A stretch of 64,000 bases of DNA from Dermacentor variabilis (lineage: Eukaryota > Arthropoda > Arachnida > Ixodida > Ixodidae): the NCBI RefSeq assembly GCF_050947875.1, contig NW_027460291.1, positions 30,627,589 through 30,691,588 of the forward strand, written 5' to 3'. Numbering within the stretch: the stretch's first letter is position 1; each line of letters begins with the position of its first letter. Position numbers and translations under genes: made by a program. The notes beneath the pieces were generated by a model. It was not told the origin of the DNA, ran no database searches, and saw only the letters and a list, made by a program, of their open reading frames with translations. This document shows, in pieces, positions 53,966-64,000 of the stretch.

Positions 53966-55316
53966 CCTAGGTCATAGAGTTTCACATTAGTATACCTGGA
54001 GGGAAATTGGCGCTGCGATCGTTCAACCATCATGGGAATGATGGGAAGTACAGGCTACGGATTGGCATTCTGTTGACTGGCGAACTAGTCTACAAGTTTT
54101 TTCTTTTTGCAGTTTTCGTTTTGCTCCAAGCGCAATTGCTATAACCTGCAGTGGGCGGTGCAACGCAAAACTGCCTTCGTTCTGTTGCTCGAAGTGGCGA
54201 TAGCTCGCTGGGCCAGCGGCTGGGACAATGTTTGCGTCGCGGTGTGGTGTCGAAGCGCTGACGACAAAGCGACGGCATCGTAAACGTTGAAAGAAGATGT
54301 TTTGACCGTTTGGACCTTGCTTTGTTAAGTGTGTTAGCTTGGCGCTGTAGCGTTACGTGCTTTCTGAAACTTAAGAATAGGAAAAAGACTGTACGACTGA
54401 TACAAGACATGGACAATTGTACTTCTAGTGGCTTGCCAATCAAACTTTATTGAGGGTTTTATTATGCATTGCTCGTTTATGTGCCCATTGAAATGCGTGT
54501 TTCAGAACTTTGAGAACACAAACTTACTTGTGATAGGAAAAGTTGCTGCTTCCTGGCTTTAGTCTAGTGTCACAAAATGGGTAAGTGCGAAGCCACGCCA
54601 TAACTCTTCGGAAGCGGTACGTCAATATAAAATATGATGAAGCATACTTGTAGGAGGCCACTAGCCTCCTAACTAGCACTGCAGCAGATGCGCTTAAAAG
54701 TACTTGAAGACGTTCAGCAATCGTGACAGCCGACGCAGCCTTTCGAAAGAGCGAGTGAGTTCGCAAGTGCCTGTCGTCTGCGAGAAAAGTCCCGCCTTTG
54801 CAGCGAGCTGGCGTCGTAGCAACCGACACTTGTAGCAGTCCGCACAAGGGCGCAGCACTTTCTCATAATACAACATCTTTATTTCAATAAATACTTGATG
54901 AGTATTTTATGTAACTAAATGCATGGTTGTTATTGCTGCTGCAAAAATAAGGGAATAATTCTTCTCTGGCGTTAAATCGGGAACAGAATCGCACAAGAAT
55001 GCATACCCTCATGTGTGCTGGTGATAGACCTTAGTAAACCGTGCTTCGATATCAAAGTCATATAAAGTTGATGTAGAGTGTTGTACATTCTATAACATAC
55101 TGCAGAAATAAAATTTCATTTTACGCAATAATATTTGAGCATAGCTTTGTTTACTGCGCCGCAAGCAAACGCCACTAGTCCAAAGATCGAAGTCCATCCG
55201 AAGCCTGTACTTCCCATCATTCCCATGTAGGTTGAGGCAACGCTCACGAGAGCCCCCGTAGACGCTAGCGCCACATTTCCCTCTAGTGTGTTTATTTAGA
55301 AACTCTATGACCTAGG
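53966..55316. mobile_element. 1.35 kb unit with about 100-125 bp inverted terminal repeats
   Basis: The left arm 53966-54066 and right arm 55194-55316 are reverse complements with small indels. Shared blocks: CCTAGGTCATAGAGTTTC at the outer ends, GAGGGAAATxTGGCGCT, and inner ATGGGAATGATGGGAAGTACAG (positions 54033-54053 and mirrored 55205-55226). The interior has no recognised transposase. It is probably a non-autonomous DNA transposon or an inverted duplication. Confidence 0.7.
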
Positions 55317-55320
55317 TCAA

Positions 55321-55915
55321 TTAATTAGAGGAAACCCTGATCATGAGAAGAAAATTTACAGAAGAATAAAAATGGGTTGGATCGCATATGGGAGACATTG
55401 CGAGCGCCAGACTGGAAGCTTACCATTATCACTGAAAAGGTAGGTGTACAATCAGTGCATTTAACCAGTGCTGACATATGGGCAGAGACTTGGAGACTGA
55501 CAAAGAAGCTTGGGAACAAGTTAAGGATCGCGCGAAGAGCGATGGAACGAAGATTGCTAGGCATAACGTTAAGAGACAGAAAGAGAGTGGTTTGGATAAG
55601 AGAGCAAACGGGTACAGACGATATCCTAATTGACATCAAGAGGAAAAAATGGAGCTGGGCAGGTCATATAATGCGCCATTTAAATAACCGTTGGACATTT
55701 AGGGTTACAGAATGGGTACCAAGAGAAGGAAAACTCAATCGAGGACGACAAAAGACTAGGTGGAGCGGTGAAATTAGGAAATTCGCGGGCGCTAGTTGGA
55801 ATCGGTTGGCGCAGGACAGGGGTAATTGGAGATCCCAGGGAGAGGCCTTCGTCCTGCGGTGGACATAAAACAGGCTGATGATGACCATGATGATGATGAT
55901 GATGATGATGATATA
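55321..55915 (+). pseudogene. RTE-type LINE 3' end, plus strand
   Basis: It begins MGWIAYGRHCE (55370), continues with broken frames matching SLPLSLKR..., TLRDRKRVVWIREQTGTDDIL (55570-55630), KWSWAGHIMR, GRQKTRWSGEIRKFAGASWNRLAQDRGNW and GEAFVLRWT with stop at 55866, then (GAT/ATG)n at 55880-55912 as the tail. It abuts the inverted-repeat unit on its left. Confidence 0.82.
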
Positions 55916-56489
55916 TAAGGATATCCACGACACAAATGATATGACTTGACATGCATCACATTCATATATATATATGGTGATGCACGTTTCGGGCAGCGAA
56001 ACGGCAAGCATATTTAGCGCCAGCAAACAAGGACAGGAGACGACAACACAATGCGCTGGGAGACGACAATGCGAAGGGAGACGACAACACCAACACGCCC
56101 AACAAATGGCAATGCAGCAAAACCAAAACGGCCTTTGCCGGAATTTCGCCTGTATAAGATTTCGAAGAAGTGTATATACTCTGGAAGACATCGGGGGGGG
56201 GGGGGGGTCGGCAGTGCTAGGCTATGGATAGTGTGCAAGACGCGTTCGAAGGAAAATTAAGTTACTGTCCCCTGAATGCGCGCCCAGTTATACATTTCCC
56301 TTCACATGCATAAAAATAACATAATCATTCCTGGGCTGGTTCCCATGGCTTAGCCGCCCAGAAATGATCACGAAGGGTCTGCAGCAGTTCATGCGAATAA
56401 GAAAGCAGCAGCCATCATGTCCTCCACGTGTTCTAAAGAACCTGGCTTGGATATCGGTGAGACCAACAATGCGTCAAAGATATACCAAG
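55916..56489. other. Unassigned spacer with a G15 tract
   Basis: It includes a short (TA)n at about 55965-55976, an uninterrupted 15 G run (56193-56207), and ordinary AT-rich sequence. No gene is supported. Confidence 0.4.
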
Positions 56490-59400
56490 CTCAACAACCA
56501 TCATCATCATCATCATCATCAACCTTTTTATGTCCACTGCAGGACGAAGGCTTCTCCCAGCAATCTCCAATTACCCCTGTCCTGCACCAACCGATTCCAA
56601 CTGGCCCTGCAAATTTCCTAATTTCGTCGCACCATCTAATCTTCTGCCGTCCCCTACTGTGCTTCTCTTCCCTGGATACCCATTCTGTCACCCTAATGGT
56701 CCAAAGGTTATCTAATCTGCGCATTACATGACCTGCCCAGGGCCATTTTTTAAATGTGTATTAGAATATCGTCTATACCCGTTTGCTCTCTGATCCAAGC
56801 CACTCTCTTTCTGTCTCTTAAAGTTATGCCTAGCATTCTTAGTTCCATCTCTCTCTGCGCGGTCCTTAACTTGTTCTCAAGCTTCTTTGTCAGTCTCCAA
56901 GTCTCTGCGCCATATCTCAGCACCGGTAAAATGCACTGATTGTATACTTTCCTTTTCAATGATAGCGCTAAGCTCCCAGTGAGGAGCTCACGATGTCTGC
57001 CGTATGTGATCCAACCCATTTTTATTCTTCTGTGAATTTCCTTCTCATGGACAGGGTTCCCAGTGATTAGTTGACCTAGGTAAACGTACTCTTCCACAGA
57101 CTCTGGAGGCTGACTTGCAATCTTGAGCTCTTGTTCCCTTACCAGGTTATTTATCATCTTTGTCTTCTTCATATTAATCTTAAGCCCCACTTCTACACTC
57201 TCCCTGTTAAGGTCCTCAATCATTTGTTGTAACTCGTCCGCAGTGTTGCTGAATAAAACAATTTTATCGGTAAACCGAAGGTTGCTGAGGTACTCGCCGT
57301 CGATCCTTACTCCTAAACCTTCCGTTTAATAGTTTGAATAGTTCTTTCAAGCACGCAGCGAATAGCATTGGAGAGGTTGTGTCTCCTTGTCTGACCGCTT
57401 TCTTTATAGGTATCTTCCTACTTTTTTGCGTGTAGAATTAAGGTGGCTGTGGAATCTCTAGGTATTTTCCACGGTATTTACGTAAGCGGTCTGTGCTGTT
57501 TGATTACGCAATGCCTCTATGACTGCTGGTATCTCTACTGAATCAAATGGTTTTTCCTGATCTATGAAAGCCATATAGAGAGGCTTATTGCACTCTGCGT
57601 GTTTCTCAATAACCTGAATAATGACATTGATGTGATCCATTGTAGAGTATCCTTTTTCTGAAGCCAGCCTGCTCCCTTGGTTGACTAAAGTCCAATGTTG
57701 TCCTTATTTTATGGCAGATCATTTTGGTAAATATTTTCTATAATACTGGGAGTAAACTAATGGGCCTACAATTTTTCAGTTCTATAACGTCGTCCTTTTC
57801 GTGGATTACTATAATGTTTGCCTTCTTGCAGTTTTCTGGGACCTTTGCAGTCGATATACACTTCGTATAGAGAGCCGCCAGTTTTCCTAGCATTATGTCT
57901 CCTTCATCTTTGATTAAATGAAATGGTATTCCATCCTCTCCTGCCACTTTTCCCCGTTTCATGCCTTGCGAGGCCCTTCTGATCTCATCACTAGTTATAG
58001 GAGGTGTTTCTGTATACTGTTCATCATTGCTTCGAATAGAGTACTCCTGAGTCATCCGGGTACTGTAAAGGTAAGTATAGAATTCTTCCGTTGCTTTTAC
58101 TATACATTTTAGATTGCTGATGATATTGCCGTGCTTATCTTTAAATGCACACATCTTGGTTTGTGCTATGCCAAGTTTTCTTCTCACTGATTTCAGGCTG
58201 CGTCCATTTTTTACGGCTTCTTCAGTCTTTCTCATGTTATAATTTACAATATCACTTATTTTTGCCTTGTTGATTAGTTTTGACAGTTCCGCGACTATCT
58301 TACCTCTTGAGTTCAACACTTTCATTCTTCGTCGTTTCTTTATTAGGCCCTTTTTACTTGGGAGAGCTTGCCTACTGATTGCCTTAGTGCCTGGCCTCCC
58401 ACTTCAATTGCTGCCTCTGAAGCCAGCCTCGTTACGGTTTAATTCATTACCTCTATGGCATCATCATCATCACCATCATCTTTCTGTTCTAAGGCTGTAT
58501 ATTTGTTTGCAAGTACCAGCCTAAATTTATCTGCTTTTACCTTTACTGCCTCCAAGTTGACCTGTTCTTTCTTGACCAATTTTACTTTTTCCCTGTTCAA
58601 ATTGAGGTGAATTCTGGCCCTCACTAACCTATGATCACTACACTTTACCCTACCTATCACTTCAACATCCTGCACTATGCTGGGGTCGGCAGAAAGTATG
58701 CAATCAATTTCATTTCTTGTTCTACCATTTTCGATATTTTCCAGGTCCATTTTCTCTTGTTGTTTCCAGAAAAAGGTGTCCATTATTCTCAGCTTATCGC
58801 TTTCTGCGAATTCTACCAGCATCTCTCTTCTAGCGTTTCTAGAATCGACGCCGTAGTTGTCAATTGCCTGCTCACCCGCCTGCTTTTTTCCCACTTTGGC
58901 GTTGAAGTGTGTGCTGTATACTGTATACCACTGTATACTACTGCATACCACGTTTGCACTTTTCTCATAGCTAATTCAACATCTTTATAAAACCGATCTA
59001 CTTCCTCATCGTCATGACTGGACGTTGAAGCGTAGGTTTGTACTACCTTTAATCTGTACCTCTTATTGAGTTTGATTACGACTACTGGTACCTTCTAGTT
59101 GATGCTGTAGAATTCATCAATGTTGCCCGCCATGTCCTTATGGATTAGCAATCCTACCCCGTATTGCTTCTTATCCGGGAGCCTCTATACCAGTGAACAT
59201 CGCCATTATTCAGCAATGTCTAAGCCTCACCAGTTCGTCTACTCTCGCTAAGGCCCATAATTTCTCAAACAATGTCTGATAGTTCTTCGGAGAGTCCTGC
59301 TAAGCTATCCTCACTCGAGAGGGTTCGGGTGTTAAACGTTGCAAGGGTCCATTTCCATTGGCGGCCTGTCCGGACCCAGAGATTCTTAGCACCCACTGCT

Positions 59401-59560
59401 GCGATGCAAGTCTGACCGCCTCCTTGGTCAGGTGCTCTGCAGCCGCTGGGGACTAAGGGCCATTTGTTAATTGAGGAGATCATTAGTGAGGTTGTGGCCG
59501 AATAGTGCACCAGGGTGGCCAATGCCTGTTCTGGTGGGAGAGTGTAGTTGTTCAAGCTTA
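56490..59560 (-). mobile_element. RTE-type LINE, nearly full length, decayed
   Basis: Minus order: endonuclease (WKWTLATFNTRTL near 59350, TFFWKQQEKMDLE near 58770, NEIDCILSADPS near 58700, VKCSDHRLVRARI near 58640), RT (EEFYTYLY near 58090, KAANIIVIHEKDD-type near 57810, CRPISLLPVL at 57745, MAFIDQEKPFDSV near 57560, FTDKIVLFSNTADEL near 57260 with DK replacing the catalytic DD), thumb (YGAETWRLTKKLENKLRTAQR near 56900) and C-terminus (GRQKIRWCDEIRKFAG near 56660). The tail (GAT)n lies at 56502-56521 on the minus strand. The APE-RT order and microsatellite tail fit the RTE clade. Numerous frameshifts; RT site mutated, so inactive. Confidence 0.87.
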
Positions 59561-59830
59561 GTGGACCTTCCTAATTTGGTTGTACCTGGTTGGTTGTTTG
59601 TATAGCCCCACTCGCTCACGACATCTTTCGCATGTGCCAGGCGTCACTCCAAACCTGCAGATGTAGTGCACTGGAGAATGTAAAACAAAAACGGGGAGGG
59701 CGGATTTGAACTTTCAACTACCACTATCGAGCATTCGGCATAACTCAGTAAGATAATTCCGCAAGCAGCATGGCTACCTTGCCACCGATAAGTACTGCCC
59801 AGAGGGCCCTACAGGCCTAAGAGATCCGCT
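59561..59830. other. Unassigned spacer
   Basis: Non-coding, no recognised element; possibly LINE 5' leader at its left edge. Confidence 0.3.
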
Positions 59831-60373
59831 AAGAAAGCCCGTTTTGGCAGTGCTCCTCGTAAGTTGCTGTGGAGAAGTTGTTGAACATAAATTCTACATT
59901 TGTAGTATTATCGAGTCTGTAGTGCCAACAACTATTCGCGTATTAGGTTCCCAGAATACGTTTCCAAGATCTGTATCAGCTAGCTTGTATGTATTGTGGG
60001 CTTATAAAGAGGGAATCGCGGCAAGTGCAGATGTTTGGAATTTGTCAGCGTTATTTTTCTAGTGTTGTCACTAGAAAGCATGTGCAAGGTACGCCGGTAG
60101 CGTATTTCCAACTGTACTTGTCTTCATCGGGCGACACGTTTTAATATCGTGTTGCATGACATAGTGTCAATTCTCGGTTGCCCTAACCTCTTGTTTCCCG
60201 CATCTCACGCATGCACGCGGTCTTGAGCGCGCCTAGGTACAAAATATATTTTCGCGAATTTGAACAGCACTTAATACTTTGGCATAAACATAAAACAGGA
60301 AAAAGTTTTTCAGCGCTTGCCGAGAGGCCTCGAGTTGCCTATGATCCGCTTGTCGCGTCTGCTTGTCCCTTGT
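59831..60373 (+). repeat. Direct repeat copy 1 (about 543 bp)
   Basis: It matches 60960-61495 over its full length at roughly 92-95% by eye, offset 1,129 bp. It holds a 72-codon frame (59844-60062) that is also open in copy 2. Most of the differences inside that frame change the amino acid, so it is unlikely to be a conserved protein. Confidence 0.9.
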
Positions 60374-60959
60374 CGTCCGAAATCTAGCGTCCCCGCGTAA
60401 CTATTCAAAATGTTCAATCGCACCGCCGTCTCAATACCGCTCTGAGATTCGCACAAAGCAGGCGACCTTGACGGCTCCCAGTTGTACCTTCATCCTTTCT
60501 ACAGCATTGGACAGTGGTTATACTAGAGCTAATGAGAAGGAGGAAATGGGGGGGGGGGAGGTAACTAACCTCGTAGTTTTTCTGTGAACGCAGCGAGCCT
60601 AAGCGCTAGGGAGTTGGGAGTTGTATGCCTCATTTAACCTACAGTGGTGCCTTCTTCGATCAGTCAGACATGGTTTGAATATTTCGCGCTTGTAAGAAAT
60701 TGACGGCTGTGCTGCCACTGCGATCGCAACACAATTCTCGGGAATAAAAACGACAATAACAAGAAAGAATAACTGCAGATGTACACGAAAGGGATGGACC
60801 CATATACGATCGTTCTGACGTGCTGAAAATCTTTGTGTTAACTTTACAGCTAGGTGTTGTTGCTGCTTGCTTTCCCATATTCCTTGCCTAAATACTGTAA
60901 ATAAACAACCTCCCCGTCATTTTTCTCTGTAGCTTATGTGCGGAAATTTCGCATCCTGA
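60374..60959. other. Sequence between the two direct repeats
   Basis: 586 bp, non-repeated, with an 11 G run at 60548-60558 and no supported gene. If the repeats were LTRs this would be the internal region, but no primer-binding site or polypurine tract was seen. Confidence 0.4.
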
Positions 60960-61495
60960 AAGAAAGCCCGCTTTGGGAGTGCGCCTCCTAAGTTGCTGTG
61001 GAGAAGTTATTGCATATAAATTCTACATTTGTAGTGTTATTGAGTGTGTAGTGCCAACATCTATTCTCGTATTAGGTTCCCCGAATACGTTTCCAAGATC
61101 TGTATCAGCTAGCTTGCATGTATTGTGGGCTTATAAAGAGGGAATCGCGGCAAGTGCAGATGTTCGTAATTTGTCTGCGTTATTTTTCTAGTGTTGTCAC
61201 TAGAAAGCATGTGCAAGGTATGCCGGTAGTGTATTTGCAACTGTACTTGTCTTCATCGGGCGACACGTTTTAATATCGTGTTGCACGGCATAGTGTCAAT
61301 TCTCGGTTGCCCTAACCTCTTGTTTCCGGCATTTCACGCGGTCTTGAGCGCGCCTAGGTACACGATATATTTTCGCCGAATTTGAACAACACTTAACACT
61401 TGTGCGTAAAAATAAAAAAAGGAAAAGTTTTTCAGCGCCTACCGTGAGGCCCCGAGTTGCGTATGATCCGCTCGTCGCGTGTGCTTGTCCCTTGT
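60960..61495 (+). repeat. Direct repeat copy 2 (about 536 bp)
   Basis: Partner of 59831-60373. It diverges after CCCTTGT at 61495. Small deletions relative to copy 1 lie around 61335 (loss of CATGCACG-type bases). Confidence 0.9.
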
Positions 61496-61918
61496 GCAAC
61501 GAAGTGCATTCTATTTTCCGAGAATGTTTAGGCCCCTCTGAGGTCAAGGTAGCGGTGTCTGCTCCTTTGTTCGTCAGACACAAAGAGCTCTTGAGAGCAA
61601 GGCGAAAATTGCACCATGACTACGGATTTGCTACATCTAAACTTAGATGGCATCCTTCTGCGGCCACTCCCACTGACGTTGATGTGGCCACGTGGTTTCC
61701 CCGCGAAACATGTACTCAACCCCGGCTCTGAGGCTTATACGATTCACGCACAATACATTTGGGGAACTAACCAACGCGTCTTGTTTATGTTTCAGGAAAA
61801 CTTATTGGTGATATTTATGGAAAATTTAGAATGCCTTGGTCAAATGCGGTCTTTGGCAAACCTTATAATGGAAGCGCTCCAGGGACTAAATGGGGAGTAT
61901 TAAGTGGGCGGTATAATT
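61496..61918 (+). other. Possible coding remnant after repeat copy 2
   Basis: A frame open from 61402 through 61731 contains CPLCNEVHSIFREC (a CX2C...HX4C-like pattern) and FATSKLRWHPSAATP. It stops, and a second open stretch (61790-61918) follows a TTTCAG. No family recognised; it may be exons or a transposon relic. Confidence 0.25.
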
Positions 61919-64000
61919 CACCTGCCTGAACTGGAAGAAGGTTATAACAACTGAAATCAAATTCACTGCCATGTAATAGCTTCCTTTCTCATGTTATGGA
62001 AAGAAGCACACCACCATAGCATTTTCGAGCGTATGGTTTATTTACCGTAATCTGTAACTCATGATGCAAATGATAAAAGGAGGCAGGTTCGCAGGAAATT
62101 AGGGTGTAATTCCTCTTTCCTCAAAATACTATATGACCGCAAATTAGGATTATATTCTAAGATAACAATTTTTTCTTGATAAGCACGAAAAACTTAAAGT
62201 GTAGAAAAAGATTATTTCTTTATGAAGAGCAAAATTAAAGGCGATATAATGGACACCGCGGCCACCGGTCTGAGCCTCATGTTCAGCTATTATATCACTC
62301 TTGCGATGAACCAAGACATCAGCTGTATTTGAGATAATATAATGGTGACGAATGGTGTACTCCTAAATAACTGATTAATTTTGCGATTAAGACGTGGTAT
62401 CGATCTTCCTAGTTGTTGAAATCGGGAAGCACACAACTATGAATATATTGTTATGTCTGTGACGCATCATTATCGCAGTAGAGGATCAGTTACGTTACGG
62501 TGAACAGATTGTTCGACTTTCTAAATATATCATATCGATTGCGATGGCCATGTGGAATATTAACGAAAAAGCAAGTATATGAATAGCATGGAGGTCAACA
62601 ACAGCTCCCTAAAAACACACACCCTATAACGAAGCGTTAGGACGTGTGTTCTTTTATGCCTCAAGAAATATAATTAATGTTCGTAAAATTAGGAAATGAC
62701 TGACAAACCACTAACAAAGTGTTGAAATGGACACCAAGCCCTTACAAATCTCTCAATCTAAATACATCTATACATGAAAATGCGACCACTCTCTTTGTGT
62801 TAAATCTTCACTGATAAAATAGATGTCCCAACAAGGGAAATCGGCAGTAAAGCAATGAATGTAGCACCAAACAGACGATAAAAGAAAGCGAAAGACAAAC
62901 ACCGGATGACGCAAGAAATTCACGCATGAATGGTGGCCCTTATAATTTTCTATCAAATGTTTCCAGATAGCTCGTCAGCTTTTATTTGTCGTCCAGCGTC
63001 TTCACAGTAGAGAAAGCAAGGCTCAGGCACGCTCCCTAAGGCAGTGTTTTATGCACCCGACTTTGTTGTGCTATACAGACCTGTGGGTGCTGAGAATCAT
63101 TTCATACACTACAATAATTAACCTCAGCAAATATTACCATTCACATTTTCATGACTATTTAGTTTGGAGAAAATGAAGATAAAAGCAGCTTTTGTTTGTA
63201 TTTTCAGAAAGCTATGAGCATGAAGAGGAAACATTCAATATAAATCAAAAGGATGTATGAAATATTGTTTCCTTTATTAGAAAAATTCAAGATCTTCAAG
63301 CGTGTTTCTCTTCCCCATTTCCACAGCAACTTTAACCATCTTTGTTGCTTCCGGGTTTACACACAAAACCACTTGACAAATTTTGAACCATCCATCGCAC
63401 ATTGTGACAGCCAATCAAAGGCAACGTCTCGACACCCCCTTCCTACTTTCCTCCTCCCCATCACTTGTGCTCTCAAGGCGGTCAGGGAAGCACCTTGCCG
63501 GCTCTAAAAGCTACCCTTAACCTATGAAAGGGTATTTTTACGGCCCAGTAGTTTCAAAGCCAGGTCAGCTCCATTCGCTGCTCTCAAATCCCATCGTTAC
63601 ACGGCTGGAGTCGGACCGGATCTCTACGAAGCGATCCACGTGACATCGAACAGTTTCTGACCTGCCGAGACCAGCGAGTCAAGCCCGTCGCAGGCATATT
63701 GAAGTTCAACCATAAGCATATAGTCATGGAGCGAACAAAGTTAAGGCGCAACCCACGACAAGGTCGACCTCGCCAGTCAAGGCAAGCATCCTACATCTGA
63801 ATGTACGGCTCGAGGCACCTCGGCAAATCGCGCTGCGTATTCCTTAAACGAGAAAACGGCTCTCGAATGTGCCGGAAATCGGCGCGGATGGAAGTTGCAG
63901 AAGAACATTGCGAATTGTTGTTTCGCCCGCATGAAGGGCGATCAGGCTACAGACGGCGACTGTATCCGCGGGTGCAACGACAATCAGATGAGCGCAAGAT
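61919..64000. other. AT-rich terminal region, no gene seen
   Basis: Short frames only (62768-62956 -, 63253-63507 +) with no motif. The last 500 bp is more GC-balanced but again without a recognisable gene or repeat. Confidence 0.45.

Noticed and set aside
59844..61191. Pair of paralogous 72-residue genes in the direct repeats
   Set aside because: Differences between copies are mostly amino-acid changing, unlike a constrained gene pair.

Overview
The window reads as eukaryotic, intron-bearing, repeat-choked nuclear DNA of an ixodid (hard) tick. I base that on the repeat families, which I recognise from memory and not from a search: the tRNA-derived SINE with a GGATCGAATCC box B, RTE-type LINEs ending in ATG/GAT microsatellites, Penelope-like elements, and gypsy elements with SCAN-like capsids. 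No bacterial-type operon, rRNA, functional tRNA or CRISPR array was seen.

Only one host gene is convincing: the last two exons of an arylsulfatase B-type sulfatase on the + strand (17229-17746 and 21593-21862). The predicted protein ends in a hydrophobic, membrane-anchor-like tail. Nearly everything else is mobile DNA in various states of decay.

Layout. 1-3.7 kb: 3' part of a Penelope-like element (+), then a broken RNase H-bearing LINE (-). 4.9-6.4 kb: an old SINE and a roughly 0.9 kb inverted-repeat element. 7.2-16.9 kb: a P-element/THAP transposase pseudogene split by a 6.77 kb LTR retrotransposon with both LTRs and a CTAT target duplication. That retrotransposon has gag-PR-IN-RT-RH order and is itself hit by a SINE. 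17.2-21.9 kb: sulfatase exons. 22-28.7 kb: SINE, LINE and mariner remnants plus several foldback elements. 28.7-41 kb: L2/CR1-like LINE pieces, a 5'-truncated gypsy element (B), and a gypsy element (A, 33028-39392) that sits in a LINE and carries a LINE and a SINE inside it. 41-44.3 kb: gypsy element C, whose left LTR contains the 5' end of U2 snRNA. 44.3-51 kb: LINE, Helitron-like, gypsy D, LINE ORF1 and Penelope pieces. 51-59.6 kb: RTE LINEs, a tRNA-derived palindrome and a 1.35 kb inverted-repeat unit. 59.8-61.5 kb: a direct duplication. The remaining 2.5 kb is AT-rich with no recognised feature.

How the parts relate. Exact target-site duplications (4-12 bp) let the insertion order be read at four places. 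P element, then Gmr1-like element, then SINE. L2-like LINE, then gypsy A, then LINE and SINE. Gypsy C, then SINE. Two gypsy elements (A, C) have lost RT-RH-IN but kept gag-protease and both LTRs. All coordinates come from reading the sequence by eye, so ends without target duplications are approximate. Family assignments are from recognised motifs, without database searches.
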